Shown one piece after another: positions 17,583 through 25,194 of a stretch of DNA of 64,000 nt. The notes beneath the pieces are model-generated. The model worked only from the letters and a program-made list of their open reading frames with translations, had not been told where the DNA came from and did not search any database. The DNA is from Thalassobius vesicularis. GTDB taxonomy: Bacteria; Pseudomonadota; Alphaproteobacteria; Rhodobacterales; Rhodobacteraceae. The position numbers were made by a program, and so were the translations under genes. Location of the stretch: positions 310,001 through 374,000 of the forward strand of contig NZ_SSMD01000002.1 in the NCBI RefSeq assembly GCF_004799325.1. The letters run 5' to 3'. Position 1 is the stretch's first letter, and every line of letters starts with the position of its first letter.

Positions 17583-18236
17583 TTACAGGGTAAACGCCCG
17601 GTGGCGTTCGAACCCCGGCAAGACCGGTGCGCCCGCGTTGAAAGCAAAGCGCCAGTTCATCTCTCCGTCGATCTTGTAGCCGACCCGGACGACACCCAGT
17701 TCACCCTCGGCGAACAGGGCAGCGATGCGCCCGCCTTCCTTGAGCTGCGCCAGGATCTCTTCGGGCATACGCTCGACCGCACCTTGCAGAACGATCACGT
17801 CATAGGGGCCATGCGCGGCTGCACCTGCGGTCAGCGCGCCAGTGTGCTGGATCACGTTATCGGCACCAGCCCGCGACAACGCGGTTTGCGCTTCTTCGGC
17901 TAGGGTTTCGTCTTCTTCAACGGCGACCACCGCAGCGGCCATCTTGGCGATCACGGCCGACGAGTAGCCAAGCCCGCAAGCGATATCCAAGACCAGCTCG
18001 TCCGGGGTAATGTCCAGCGCGTCCAGCATCTTGGCCAGGGTGCGCGGCTCCAGCACGACACGGTTGCCGCCCAGGCTGACATTGTCGCCCACATAGGCGG
18101 CCTGAACCTTGTCGGCAGGCACGAAGTCCTCACGCGGGACGGACAGCATGGCGTCAATGATCGGAAACTTGGTCACATCCGAAGGACGGATCTGAGTGTC
18201 TACCATCATGGTGCGGCGGGCGGCGTAGTCGGTCAT
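17583..18236 (-). CDS. Protein-L-isoaspartate O-methyltransferase family protein
   Basis: The product has 217 residues and a Rossmann-like SAM-binding fold. LVLDIACGLGYSSAVIAKM is motif I (GxGxG replaced by CGLGY), and VVAVEEDETLAEEAQ carries the acidic ribose-binding end. VPREDFVP and the GGNRVVLEPRTLAKMLDAL stretch are PIMT hallmarks. PIMT repairs isoaspartyl residues in aged proteins. Genes of this kind upstream of tolC in Rhodobacteraceae are annotated as PIMT, but activity of this clade is unproven. It is the first gene of the Pcm/TolC/PopZ-like unit, with a 244-bp upstream region before the next gene. Confidence 0.85.
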   Translation of the reverse strand: MTDYAARRTMMVDTQIRPSDVTKFPIIDAMLSVPREDFVPADKVQAAYVGDNVSLGGNRVVLEPRTLAKMLDALDITPDELVLDIACGLGYSSAVIAKMAAAVVAVEEDETLAEEAQTALSRAGADNVIQHTGALTAGAAAHGPYDVIVLQGAVERMPEEILAQLKEGGRIAALFAEGELGVVRVGYKIDGEMNWRFAFNAGAPVLPGFERHRAFTL

Positions 18237-18480
18237 GTGCTAAACTCGTTCGTTCAGAATCTTAACGTCAGTTGTGTCATATTCCGTCGCTGGCAGCAAC
18301 GCCAATGAACCCTGCCGCAAACGTCAAATCGCCGCTCCCTGCCCTATCGCCGTCGATCGGTCGAACCGCCCCCTAGCGACCTGCCCGACCTCAGATCGAC
18401 CTCGGTCACCGCCGGACAGAAAATCTCAGCGCACACGATGTCGGAACAGCAATCCACTTAAGCACCATTAATCCAATCAC

Positions 18481-18933
18481 TTGCAGCAAATTTGGCCAAA
18501 ATCCACCAAACATGCTAATAATTTAAGCAGAAAGTCAAAAACTGGGAGGAAGCACTTTGTCACGTTCACTATTTTTCTAATAACAGCCATTATAGGCTTA
18601 TTGTTTGGCCTGCTGATGATGGTCGCACCGCATATTCAGGCAACCAACGTCGGCTTTGAACCATCCGCGCAGTTGTCCGTCTTTGTTCGCGCCTATGGCG
18701 CAGCCATTTTGGCGGCAACCGTGCTCAACTACCTTGTTAGAAACGAACCGGACTCCGTTGCGCTTAAGGCGGCGCTTTGGAGCAACGTCACCTTGCACCT
18801 GTTGATCACGGCATTGCATGTCCATGTGGTGGCAACCGGCGTAGTGGCGCTAGGGGCCGTCATCCCTGGTCAAGTCGCCAACTTTTTCATCCTGTTCGGA
18901 TCTCTGTACTTTATTCGGCGAATGGCTGCCTGA
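18481..18933 (+). CDS. Small membrane protein, start probably frameshifted
   Basis: I do not recognise the family. About 120 residues hold four hydrophobic segments (TIFLITAIIGLLFGLLMMVAP; VRAYGAAILAATVLNYLV; LWSNVTLHLLITALHV; VVALGAVIPGQVANFFILFG). The open frame extends up to a TTG at 18481 without a ribosome-binding site and with un-protein-like sequence. A strong GGGAGGA at 18544-18550 instead precedes a TTG at 18557 in the other frame. That frame would read MSRSLFF and then join the membrane frame if the T5 run at 18572-18576 had one more T. The gene is AT-richer than its neighbours, which hints at transfer. Either it is a recent pseudogene or the base was miscalled. Confidence 0.6.
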   Translation: MQQIWPKSTKHANNLSRKSKTGRKHFVTFTIFLITAIIGLLFGLLMMVAPHIQATNVGFEPSAQLSVFVRAYGAAILAATVLNYLVRNEPDSVALKAALWSNVTLHLLITALHVHVVATGVVALGAVIPGQVANFFILFGSLYFIRRMAA

Positions 18934-18961
18934 GTGCGTCAAGAACGACAAATTTAGAATG

Positions 18962-18997
18962 GAACAAGCGGGCTAAACGACCCGCCTGTTCTTGCTT
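18962..18997 (+). terminator. Terminator-like hairpin after the membrane-protein gene
   Basis: GAACAAGCGGG pairs with CCCGCCTGTTC (one A-C mismatch) around CTAAACGA and runs into TTGCTTT. It lies 29 bp after the stop. The following 18998-19235 holds no gene that I can support. Confidence 0.65.
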
Positions 18998-19235
18998 TCG
19001 TCGTCCCGTGCGGCTTCAGGCAGAACACTCAACGCAAGAGCACTAGGGCTCTCTTTGACTGCCACCTACATAAAAAAGTGAGACAAAGGAGAAGCCACCC
19101 TTGGTTCAGGCCTAGACATCCACACGCGATCCCATTATGTCGGCGTCGTAGGCAGGGAAGCACGTTTCACTTTGGCGATGGCTTTTCTGATGACCAAACA
19201 AGTACACCACGTAAGTGATTAATACGCTTACATAA

Positions 19236-19309
19236 GGCGAGTTGGCGGAGTGGTGACGCAGCGGATTGCAAATCCGTGCACACCGGTTCGATTCCGGTAC
19301 TCGCCTCCA
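19236..19309 (+). tRNA. tRNA-Cys(GCA)
   Basis: The acceptor stem GGCGAGT/ACTCGCC, discriminator U and encoded CCA (19307-19309) frame a complete cloverleaf. The anticodon loop TTGCAAA carries GCA at 19268-19270, and the T arm contains GGTTCGATTCC. U73 is the cysteine identity base. It lies just upstream of the IS3 remnant. Confidence 0.97.
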
Positions 19310-19537
19310 TCATCACCTTCCCGATAGATCCTATGCAATCTTGGCCCAACCGGACCACTGATTTCATTGAGAAAATAGACTGTGTTCGATCTTCCCATAC
19401 GAGATCGATTGTATCCATTCGACTTGTGCGGGTATCGAATGCGGGTATCTTCGCAATTGAGCTACCCCCCGAAATTCGGACACTGACGTAGGCTACGAAT
19501 TGCTATTTGCTGATCTTCGACGAGTAGGCGATCAGAG

Positions 19538-19831
19538 ATGTCGAAACGGAAGCAGCATTCGCCGGAGTTCAAGGCGAAGGTGGCGCTTGAGGCGCTGAAG
19601 GGTGAGCAGACGGTGGCCGATCTGGCGAGCCGGTTCGGGGTCCATCCGACGATGATCCACACTTGGAAGCGGGCGTTGCTGGAAGGTGCGTCTGGCGTGT
19701 TCGAGCGCGGCGACAGGAAAGCCTCCGAGATCGACGAAGAGCAGGCAAGAGAGCTGCACGCCAAGATCGGGGAGCTGGCCGTGGCCAACGATTTTTTGTC
19801 CAGAAAGCTCAAACCGTGGACCGGCACATGA
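19538..19831 (+). CDS. IS3-family transposase OrfA
   Basis: The 97-residue protein has a helix-turn-helix (EFKAKVALEALKGEQTVADL, then ASRFGVHPTMIHTWKRALLEG) and a C-terminal leucine-zipper-like segment (EQARELHAKIGELAVANDFL). It is the DNA-binding OrfA of IS3 elements and binds the terminal repeats. Its length is normal for the family. Its stop (19829-19831) overlaps the ATG of orfB by ATGA, and a slippery heptamer lies 30 bases earlier. Confidence 0.9.
   Translation: MSKRKQHSPEFKAKVALEALKGEQTVADLASRFGVHPTMIHTWKRALLEGASGVFERGDRKASEIDEEQARELHAKIGELAVANDFLSRKLKPWTGT
19792..19798 (+). other. Candidate programmed -1 frameshift site T TTT TTG
   Basis: The heptamer is in the correct phase (X XXY YYZ) of orfA, in GAT TTT TTG. 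A -1 slip leads straight into the orfB frame (FVQKAQTVDRHMSRKM), the usual way IS3 elements make the OrfAB fusion transposase. Confidence 0.65.
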
Positions 19832-20418
19832 GTCGGAAGATGGTTGAGCCCACCAATCCCGACCTGTCGATCGGAAAACAGTGCAAGCTGCTGTCGATCT
19901 CGCGGTCGTCGTTCCACTACCAGCCCAAGGGCGAGACGGCGATGAATTCGATGCTGATGCGCCAGATCGACGAGCAGTTCCTGGAGACGCCGTTCTTCGG
20001 CGTGCGGCAGATGACCTGGCCTTATCTGCTGCGTGGTCTGCGTGTGACCCGGCCCAATCAGGTCTGGGCCGCCGACATCACCTATCTGCCGATGCGAAGG
20101 GGCTTCCTGTATCTGGTGGCAATCATGGATTGGCACACCCGCAAGGTGCTGGCCTGGTGGATATCGAACACGCTGGAGACTGACTTCTGTGTAGACGCGC
20201 TGTATGAGGCCATCCACCGCTTCGGCCCGCCCGAGATCATGAACACGGATCAGGGATCGCAGTTCACGTCCTTCGCCTGGGCCGACTGCCTGCGCCGATC
20301 CGGCGTGCGCATCTCGATGGACGGCAAAGGCCGGTTCCTCGACAACATCTTCGTGGAACGGCTCTGGCGGAGCCTGAAATACGAAGTCATCTCGGAAGGA
20401 TGGCAAATAGGGGGCTGA
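19828..20418 (+). pseudogene. IS3-family transposase OrfB, internally deleted and 3'-truncated
   Basis: The open frame encodes 196 residues, against about 270-290 for intact relatives. Family features are present: the start MSRKMVEPTNPDLSIGKQC; the rve DDE domain with first Asp in WAADITYLPM, second in MNTDQGSQF and Glu in FVERLWRSLKYE. After FFGVRQMTW the sequence jumps directly to PYLLRGLRVTRPNQVW, so about 40 residues usually found there are missing in frame. After LKYE the usual C-terminal part is replaced by VISEGWQIGG and a stop. The catalytic triad survives but the protein is unlikely to transpose. Confidence 0.85.
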
Positions 20419-20425
20419 TTGCAAC

Positions 20426-20461
20426 GCTTACTAACAAAGAAAACCGTAAGCATCTTTTTTT
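20426..20461 (+). terminator. Terminator-like hairpin after the IS remnant
   Basis: GCTTAC at 20426 pairs with GTAAGC at 20446-20451 and is followed by ATC and seven T residues. The loop is long (14 bases) so efficiency is doubtful. It separates the IS from tRNA-Phe. Confidence 0.5.
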
Positions 20462-20472
20462 GCTATGAAAAA

Positions 20473-20547
20473 TGGTGCCCGGGGGCGGAATCGAACCACC
20501 GACACGAGGATTTTCAATCCACTGCTCTACCCCTGAGCTACCCGGGC
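20473..20547 (-). tRNA. tRNA-Phe(GAA)
   Basis: The acceptor stem is GCCCGGG/CCCGGGC with discriminator A and encoded CCA (complement of 20473-20475). The anticodon loop TTGAAAA contains GAA (complement of 20513-20515), and GTAGCTC and GGTTCGATTCC mark the D and T arms. It lies downstream of yacG on the same strand and may be cotranscribed with it. The gap 20548-20722 holds no other gene. Confidence 0.97.
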
Positions 20548-20722
20548 ACGGGAGAACGACTTGCGTTCGGGTGGAGGCGTTCTAGGCGAGACACGGAAGG
20601 GTGTCCAGAGGGATTTGACAATTTTCGGCAAAAAAATCGCGGCGTAGAAAATCCGTTTGCGCGCAAGGCATCTCGCCACCGGGCGGGCAGCAAAAAACAC
20701 CGAAAATCAGCCGATTAGGGCA

Positions 20723-20905
20723 TTAGTGCGGCTTGCGTTGCGCCTCGTCCAATGCCTCAGCGACTTTCTCGATATCCTCGGGATCGTGGGACGGGATGGC
20801 GTAGTCACCGCCCAGCCATTTCGCCAGGTCCACATCCGCGCAGCGCTGCGAACAGAAGGGGCGAAACTTGGCATCGGTCGGCTTTTGGCAGATCGGGCAG
20901 CTCAT
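20723..20905 (-). CDS. yacG: DNA gyrase inhibitor YacG (zinc-binding)
   Basis: The 60-residue protein has [22 protein letters not shown]. The CPIC...FCSQRC cysteines form the single zinc site of YacG, followed by the DLAKWLGGDYAIP motif. YacG binds GyrB and blocks its DNA binding in E. coli. Its ATG overlaps the stop of the RNase E/G gene by four bases (ATGA), so the two are translationally coupled. Confidence 0.93.
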   Translation of the reverse strand: MSCPICQKPTDAKFRPFCSQRCADVDLAKWLGGDYAIPSHDPEDIEKVAEALDEAQRKPH

Positions 20906-21927
20906 GCCAGCAGCTCGCTCAGCGGTAGGCGGTCGCGCTTGCGTTGCAGCTCGAACGCGCCCAGGGGGGTCCAGCCGGCCAGGATGGTTTCGATCGGATC
21001 GGCGCGGAAGGCGGCCTTGAGCGACAGCTCGAACGCGCGACGGTCCTTCTTGGGCATCGGGGCCAGGTCCATGACAATCTGCCCGCCCAGACCGCGCAGA
21101 CGCAGCTGACGCGGCAGGTCGCGCGCGGCGGCGATGTTGGCCTTCAGCGCGGCGGCTGGGGTGGTGTCACGGCCGGTGTTCACGTCGACGGCAACCAGCG
21201 CCCGAGTCGGCTCGACATACATCGAGGCGCCACCCGTCAGCGTCACCAGCGGCGATTGCAGCGCGTCGATGCGCTCCAGCACGCCGTGAGTTTCGAAGCC
21301 GCCAGCTTCGGTGATCACCTCAGCCGGTTCGGTCCACTCGCGCCAGGCGGTGTCGTGGGGACTGTCCCCCTCGGTCAGTTTTTCGATGTCGCCCTCGGTA
21401 TCGCCAGCCACGGCGGCGGCCAGATCCAGCATCTGGGCGATGTCGTCGCCAATGTCCGCAGGATCAGCGGTGGCACAAGAGGAGCGCAGGATCAGACCGG
21501 TCTCCTCATCGCCCTCGAACACGGCGCGGGCCAAGCCCGTCAGCTCGTCACGCAGGTCATCGTCCTTGATCTGGCGACTGATGTTCAGCCCCGGCGCACC
21601 CGGCGTCACGATCGCATAGCGGCTTTTGAACAGCAGGCGGGTGGTGACGGGGATGGCCTTGCCCGCCTCGGCATAGCCCGAGACCTGCACCAGCAGCTTG
21701 TCGCCCGGCGCGATCCCCTTCACCTGACGCAAAAAGGCCGAGCCATCGGGGGTGTTCACGAACAAGCCCCCCTGCCCCTTCATCGGACGCTCGGCCACGG
21801 CGCGATAAATCGCCCCCAGGCGCGGCTGATCGCTGTCGATCAGCAGATCCTCCAGCCGGCCATCGACCAGCAGGGCCGCAGCCTCGCGTCCGTGGATGTG
21901 ATCCAGAATAATCTGACGGCCTTTCAT
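20902..21927 (-). CDS. Ribonuclease E/G family protein (short RNase G-like)
   Basis: The 341-residue protein has the catalytic core of RNase E/G. An S1-like N-terminal part is followed by the DNase I-like nuclease domain. The two metal-binding aspartates are D248 in VAVDVNTG and D287 in GQIVMDLAP. It lacks the zinc-link CPxC region and the long scaffold tail of RNase E, and it is shorter than typical RNase G (about 490). The ATG at 21927 overlaps the maf stop by four bases. It sits in the order infA, maf, this gene, yacG. The role is likely RNA processing; the main RNase E is probably elsewhere. Confidence 0.88.
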   Translation of the reverse strand: MKGRQIILDHIHGREAAALLVDGRLEDLLIDSDQPRLGAIYRAVAERPMKGQGGLFVNTPDGSAFLRQVKGIAPGDKLLVQVSGYAEAGKAIPVTTRLLFKSRYAIVTPGAPGLNISRQIKDDDLRDELTGLARAVFEGDEETGLILRSSCATADPADIGDDIAQMLDLAAAVAGDTEGDIEKLTEGDSPHDTAWREWTEPAEVITEAGGFETHGVLERIDALQSPLVTLTGGASMYVEPTRALVAVDVNTGRDTTPAAALKANIAAARDLPRQLRLRGLGGQIVMDLAPMPKKDRRAFELSLKAAFRADPIETILAGWTPLGAFELQRKRDRLPLSELLA

Positions 21928-22499
21928 GCCTGCCTCCAAACCGGGTAACCCGCCGCCTGCAACAGCTGAGCGGTTTCGGCAACCGGCAAGCCCACCACTG
22001 CGGTGAACGAGCCCTGAATCCACGGGATCAGCGCCCCTGCGGGCCCCTGAATGCCATATCCGCCTGCCTTGCCTTGCCAATCGTTGGTGGCCAGGTAGGC
22101 GTTCAACTCTTCGTCGGACAGGCGTTTCATCTTGACGTCGGTGACAACGTCGCGCTCCCACACGCGGTCGCCCCGTCGCACGGCCACGGCGGTGATCACC
22201 TTGTGGCGCCGCCCCGACATGGCCAGCAGGAATTGCGCGGCCTCGCCGGCATTCGCGGGCTTGCCCATGATGCGGCGCCCCAGCGCCACGGTGGTATCTG
22301 CACACAGCACGACATCCCCGGCATCAGCCTGCACCGCCATCACCTTTTCACGCGCCATACGGGCGCAATAAGGGCGCGGAAGCTCTTGTTTATGCGGGGT
22401 TTCGTCAATATCGGGCGGGCGGATGTCATCCGCCACAACCCCGATCTGCGCCAGCAATTCCTTGCGGCGCGGGCTGCCTGATCCCAGGATCAGACGCAC
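21924..22499 (-). CDS. maf: Maf/Ham1-fold nucleotide pyrophosphatase
   Basis: The 191-residue protein has the Maf signature [10 protein letters not shown] (residues 7-16) and [16 protein letters not shown] (about 67-82). [11 protein letters not shown] and [12 protein letters not shown] complete the pattern. Maf proteins hydrolyse modified or canonical nucleoside triphosphates and affect septation when overproduced. Its ATG lies next to the infA stop, and its stop overlaps the RNase gene. Confidence 0.93.
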   Translation of the reverse strand: MRLILGSGSPRRKELLAQIGVVADDIRPPDIDETPHKQELPRPYCARMAREKVMAVQADAGDVVLCADTTVALGRRIMGKPANAGEAAQFLLAMSGRRHKVITAVAVRRGDRVWERDVVTDVKMKRLSDEELNAYLATNDWQGKAGGYGIQGPAGALIPWIQGSFTAVVGLPVAETAQLLQAAGYPVWRQA

Positions 22500-22718
22500 T
22501 TACTTGAAGCGATAGTTGATCCGACCCTTGGTCAGATCGTAGGGGGTCATTTCGACCTGAACCCGATCGCCGGCCAGAACACGGATGCGGTTCTTACGCA
22601 TCTTGCCTGCCGTATGTGCGATGATCGTATGGCCGTTTTCCAGCTCGACCAGGAATGTCGCATTCGGCAGGAGTTCCTTCACGACACCGGGGAATTCGAG
22701 CAGTTCTTCCTTGGCCAT
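22500..22718 (-). CDS. infA: Translation initiation factor IF-1
   Basis: The 72-residue single OB-fold S1 domain protein ([20 protein letters not shown]... ending GRINYRFK) is full length and canonical. It binds the 30S A site during initiation. It opens the infA-maf-RNase-yacG unit, with GGAGAG ten bases before the ATG. The 84 bp upstream separate it from the nitrilase-family gene on the same strand. Confidence 0.98.
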   Translation of the reverse strand: MAKEELLEFPGVVKELLPNATFLVELENGHTIIAHTAGKMRKNRIRVLAGDRVQVEMTPYDLTKGRINYRFK

Positions 22719-22802
22719 GGTCTCTCCTGAGTACTAATCCCGCCCCAAATTGCGGGACGCGCGTTAGATGGGCGCATTTTGCCGGATTTTCAAGGGAAAT
22801 CT

Positions 22803-23684
22803 CTACCTCAGGACAACCGGACGCGGGGGAACGGCCCGCGGCGACTGTTCCTGCCAATGGGTCATGTTCAAAACGTGACCATCCGCGCGAACGGCCCGCA
22901 CCGCCTTCGGGTCGACCTCGGCATAGGTCCAGCCAGCCACGCCCAGCTGCCCCTCGGCGATCACACCCGTCGCCGGAAAGCCCATGTCGGGCGGGCCGAA
23001 CACGCCCCCCATCCCGGTGTTTTCCTCGACCGCGAAAATCTCGGGCCGCTTCCCCACAAGCGAGGCCATGGCACACACGCACTGCCCTTCCAACGCACGG
23101 GCCATCGCACCGATGCGGACGCGCCAATAGCCCTCCAGCGCCTCTGTACAGGACGGCACCAGGATCACCTCGACCCCGGCCTCGACCAGGGTGCGCCCCA
23201 GCAGGGGAAACTCGCTGTCATAACAGATCAGCACGCCGATCTTGCCCAGGGCGGTCTCGAAAACCTTCAGCGCCCCGCCCCCCGACACGCCCCAATCGTC
23301 GCGCTCGAACCGGGTCATGATTTGCTTGTCCTGATGGTCCACCCCGCCATCCGGCCCAAAGAACGGCGCGCGGTTCACCACCACGCCCCCCTCGGGCACC
23401 GGGGCCGACCCGCCCAGGATGTACACCCCGAACTCGCGTGCCAGCCCGGCCAGCACGGCATTCGACCGCTCCACCCGCTCGGACACCGCCGAGATCGAGC
23501 CCTTCAGATCCGCCGCCACCTCTGCCCCGGCAAGCGAGGCCAACTCCATTGCGCCATATTCCGGAAACACCAGCAGATTGGCCCCCTGACCAGCCGCCTC
23601 GGACACCCAGCCACGCAATTTGGCCTCGTAATCCGCCCAGGTTTCAAACCAATCCAACGGGTATGCAGCAGTCGCAATCTTCAT
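22803..23684 (-). CDS. Carbon-nitrogen hydrolase (nitrilase superfamily)
   Basis: The 293-residue enzyme has the Glu-Lys-Cys triad in order: E42 in LLVFPEYGAMEL, Lys in DHQDKQIMTRFER and Cys in VLICYDSEFPLL. The substrate is probably an amide or N-carbamoyl compound; the branch is not recognisable. Two in-frame ATGs exist (23693 and 23684). The second matches family N-termini (MKIATAAYP) and is used, but spacing from AGAAAG does not decide. The upstream ATG lies at the edge of a repeat A copy. It follows the GNAT gene on the same strand and precedes infA. Confidence 0.85.
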   Translation of the reverse strand: MKIATAAYPLDWFETWADYEAKLRGWVSEAAGQGANLLVFPEYGAMELASLAGAEVAADLKGSISAVSERVERSNAVLAGLAREFGVYILGGSAPVPEGGVVVNRAPFFGPDGGVDHQDKQIMTRFERDDWGVSGGGALKVFETALGKIGVLICYDSEFPLLGRTLVEAGVEVILVPSCTEALEGYWRVRIGAMARALEGQCVCAMASLVGKRPEIFAVEENTGMGGVFGPPDMGFPATGVIAEGQLGVAGWTYAEVDPKAVRAVRADGHVLNMTHWQEQSPRAVPPRPVVLR

Positions 23685-23693
23685 TTTAGCCAT

Positions 23694-23730
23694 TTCTTTC
23701 TGATCCAAAATACTCTCGCCGAAGGCGTTC
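23694..23730 (-). repeat. Intergenic repeat A, half copy
   Basis: TTTCTTTCTGATCCAAAATA followed by CTCTCGCCGAAGGCG is the shared core. Read on the minus strand it begins six bases after the GNAT stop and reaches the start of the nitrilase-family gene. Confidence 0.65.
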
Positions 23731-23735
23731 CGACG

Positions 23736-24320
23736 TCACAAGGTGCGAATCCAGAATTGCAGGGGCTTGGGCGTCTCCGCCGCCTCCCCGACATCCTTCC
23801 ATTTGAACTGTGCCACCGCTCCGGCCAGGGGATGGTAGCCCCGTTTGCGCCAGAATGCATCCAGCGGACGGTAGGTTTCTGGCCGGGCCGGGTGATCCGC
23901 CGGACGCAGCACCCCGCAAAAGGCGGATTTGGCCTTGCCCAGCTTGCGGGCATGCGCCTCGCGGAAATCGAAAAACCGATGGCCGATCCCGTGGCCCCGA
24001 TAGTCGGGCAGCAGTACCGATTCCGCGCAGTAGAAGATGCGCGACAGATCCTCGCCCGTGCCGTCAAAGGCCGAGCCGAAATCGCTGGCGTGATCCTCCA
24101 TCGGCGTCCCCGTCGCCGCGCCGATCAGACGCCCGTCGTCAAACGCCCCAACCACGATTGCCCGGTCATTGCCGCGATAGCTGGACATGTAGCCGCGCTC
24201 GTAATCCAGATCGCCGTCATAGAGATACGGCCAGTCCCGGAACACGGTGATCCGCAGCTGCGCGACGTCATCCAGGGCCTCGTCCAGCGCGGCACCTGTC
24301 AGGGCGCGCACCTCGATCAT
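23736..24320 (-). CDS. GNAT family N-acetyltransferase
   Basis: The 194-residue protein has the GNAT core. DDGRLIGAATG is the central strand, AESVLLPDYRGHGIGHRFFD carries the R/Q-x-x-G-x-G/A acetyl-CoA loop (DYRGHGIG), and FWRKRGYHPL forms the C-terminal strand. The acceptor is unknown. Its start overlaps the stop of the SnoaL-like gene by four bases, so it is coupled to that gene. Confidence 0.85.
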   Translation of the reverse strand: MIEVRALTGAALDEALDDVAQLRITVFRDWPYLYDGDLDYERGYMSSYRGNDRAIVVGAFDDGRLIGAATGTPMEDHASDFGSAFDGTGEDLSRIFYCAESVLLPDYRGHGIGHRFFDFREAHARKLGKAKSAFCGVLRPADHPARPETYRPLDAFWRKRGYHPLAGAVAQFKWKDVGEAAETPKPLQFWIRTL

Positions 24321-24709
24321 GCCGAAACCTGCGCGATCCAGTCCGCCAAGTTGTAGTAGGTGACCACGCGGGTGATCTTGCCATCCCGGAGCGAGAAGAA
24401 CGAGCCCGCTGGCAAGCGGTAGGTCTGGCCATGCGCCTCGGGCAGGCCGGGATCGGTGGCCAGATAAGTGCCGTTCACGATGAACTCGGCCGCGGCACGG
24501 GTGCCGCCTTCGGCCTCGAAGATCACCATGTCGGTCAGGTGTTCCTTGTAGCTGCGGTTCATGTGGGCGCAGAACTCGGCAAATGCGTCCTTGCCGACGC
24601 GCACCTTGCCCTCGTTCACGTGGTGGGCCACGTCATCGGCCAAACAGGCCAGCATCCCGTCCAGATCGCCCGCGTTGAAGGCGTCGAAATAGCGTTGGAT
24701 CACCTGCAT
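24317..24709 (-). CDS. SnoaL-like/NTF2-fold protein
   Basis: The 130-residue protein MQVIQRYFDAFNAGDLDGML... has the NTF2-like cone fold signature (YFDAFNAGD, then DVAHHVNEG, then RLPAGSFFSLRDGKITRVVTYYN). It resembles ketosteroid-isomerase-related proteins. The cavity residues do not identify a substrate. Its ATG shares one base with the phosphatase stop (TGATG) and its stop overlaps the GNAT start, so the three genes form a tight operon segment. Confidence 0.8.
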   Translation of the reverse strand: MQVIQRYFDAFNAGDLDGMLACLADDVAHHVNEGKVRVGKDAFAEFCAHMNRSYKEHLTDMVIFEAEGGTRAAAEFIVNGTYLATDPGLPEAHGQTYRLPAGSFFSLRDGKITRVVTYYNLADWIAQVSA

Positions 24710-25194
24710 CACATCCCCTTCGGAGCGCCCCAGCGGGCCGTCAGATTGGCGACGATCTGGTCGCGCGCCTTGCGGTAGGCCACCAGCTTGGCCTCGCGGT
24801 TTTCCCCGGTCGAGGTCGGATCGAAGATCGGCCAATATTCCACGTCCAGATGGAAAATCCGGGTCAGCTGGGTCGCCATCTCTCGGCTGGTGGGCGACAG
24901 CGCGATGATCAGATCGAACGAGGACAGCGCGTCGCCCCATTCCTCCAGCTGCTCAAAGCTGCGGGCGCGGTGGCGCGACAGCTCGACCCCCAGCTCATGG
25001 CAGACGGCAATCGCGAATCCGTCGATTTCCAGATCGCCCATGACACCGACCGACTGCACATAGGTGCCGGTGCCGTAGAATTTCTTCATGATCCCCTCGG
25101 CCATAGGCGAGCGGACCGCGTTGTGATCGCAACAGAACAATACCGACTGGGGCAGAGGTTCAACCAAGGACTCAGGCTCCGAAATGCAACACAC
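24709..25194 (-). CDS. Low-molecular-weight protein phosphatase/ArsC-like
   Basis: The up to 161-residue protein has the LMW-PTP fold. The P-loop C-x5-R is CDHNAVRS (in VLFCCDHNAVRSPMAEG), and the DP motif is IFDPTSTGENREAKL. The fold is shared by protein tyrosine phosphatases and thioredoxin-linked arsenate reductases; the usual downstream ArsC cysteines are not evident. The GTG at 25194 gives the longest form and overlaps the UPF0262 gene by 23 bp. A TTG a few codons later (before VEPLPQSVLF) has GGAG upstream and may be the true start. Confidence 0.85.
   Translation of the reverse strand: MCCISEPESLVEPLPQSVLFCCDHNAVRSPMAEGIMKKFYGTGTYVQSVGVMGDLEIDGFAIAVCHELGVELSRHRARSFEQLEEWGDALSSFDLIIALSPTSREMATQLTRIFHLDVEYWPIFDPTSTGENREAKLVAYRKARDQIVANLTARWGAPKGM

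Larger units (their letters stand above)
19453..20423 (+). mobile_element. IS3-family insertion sequence, internally deleted
   Basis: The element contains a complete orfA and a shortened orfB. Its ends may be the imperfect inverted pair GCAATTGAGCTACCCCCC (left, from about 19454) and the complement of TAGGGGGCTGATTGC (right, to about 20423). These agree except for small gaps. No clear target duplication is visible outside them. The interval between tRNA-Cys and the left end (19310-19453) has no gene. It includes a direct repeat TGCGGGTATC at about 19429 and 19442. Confidence 0.7.

Noticed and set aside
15446-17593. Plus-strand frame opposite the PopZ-like and tolC genes
   Set aside because: It crosses two real minus-strand genes and has no recognisable protein features.
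19310-19453. Integrase-type attachment site at tRNA-Cys
   Set aside because: The tRNA 3' end is not repeated downstream and no integrase gene is present.
20419-20718. Plus-strand frame covering tRNA-Phe
   Set aside because: The frame reads across the tRNA on the opposite strand; its residues derive from tRNA sequence.
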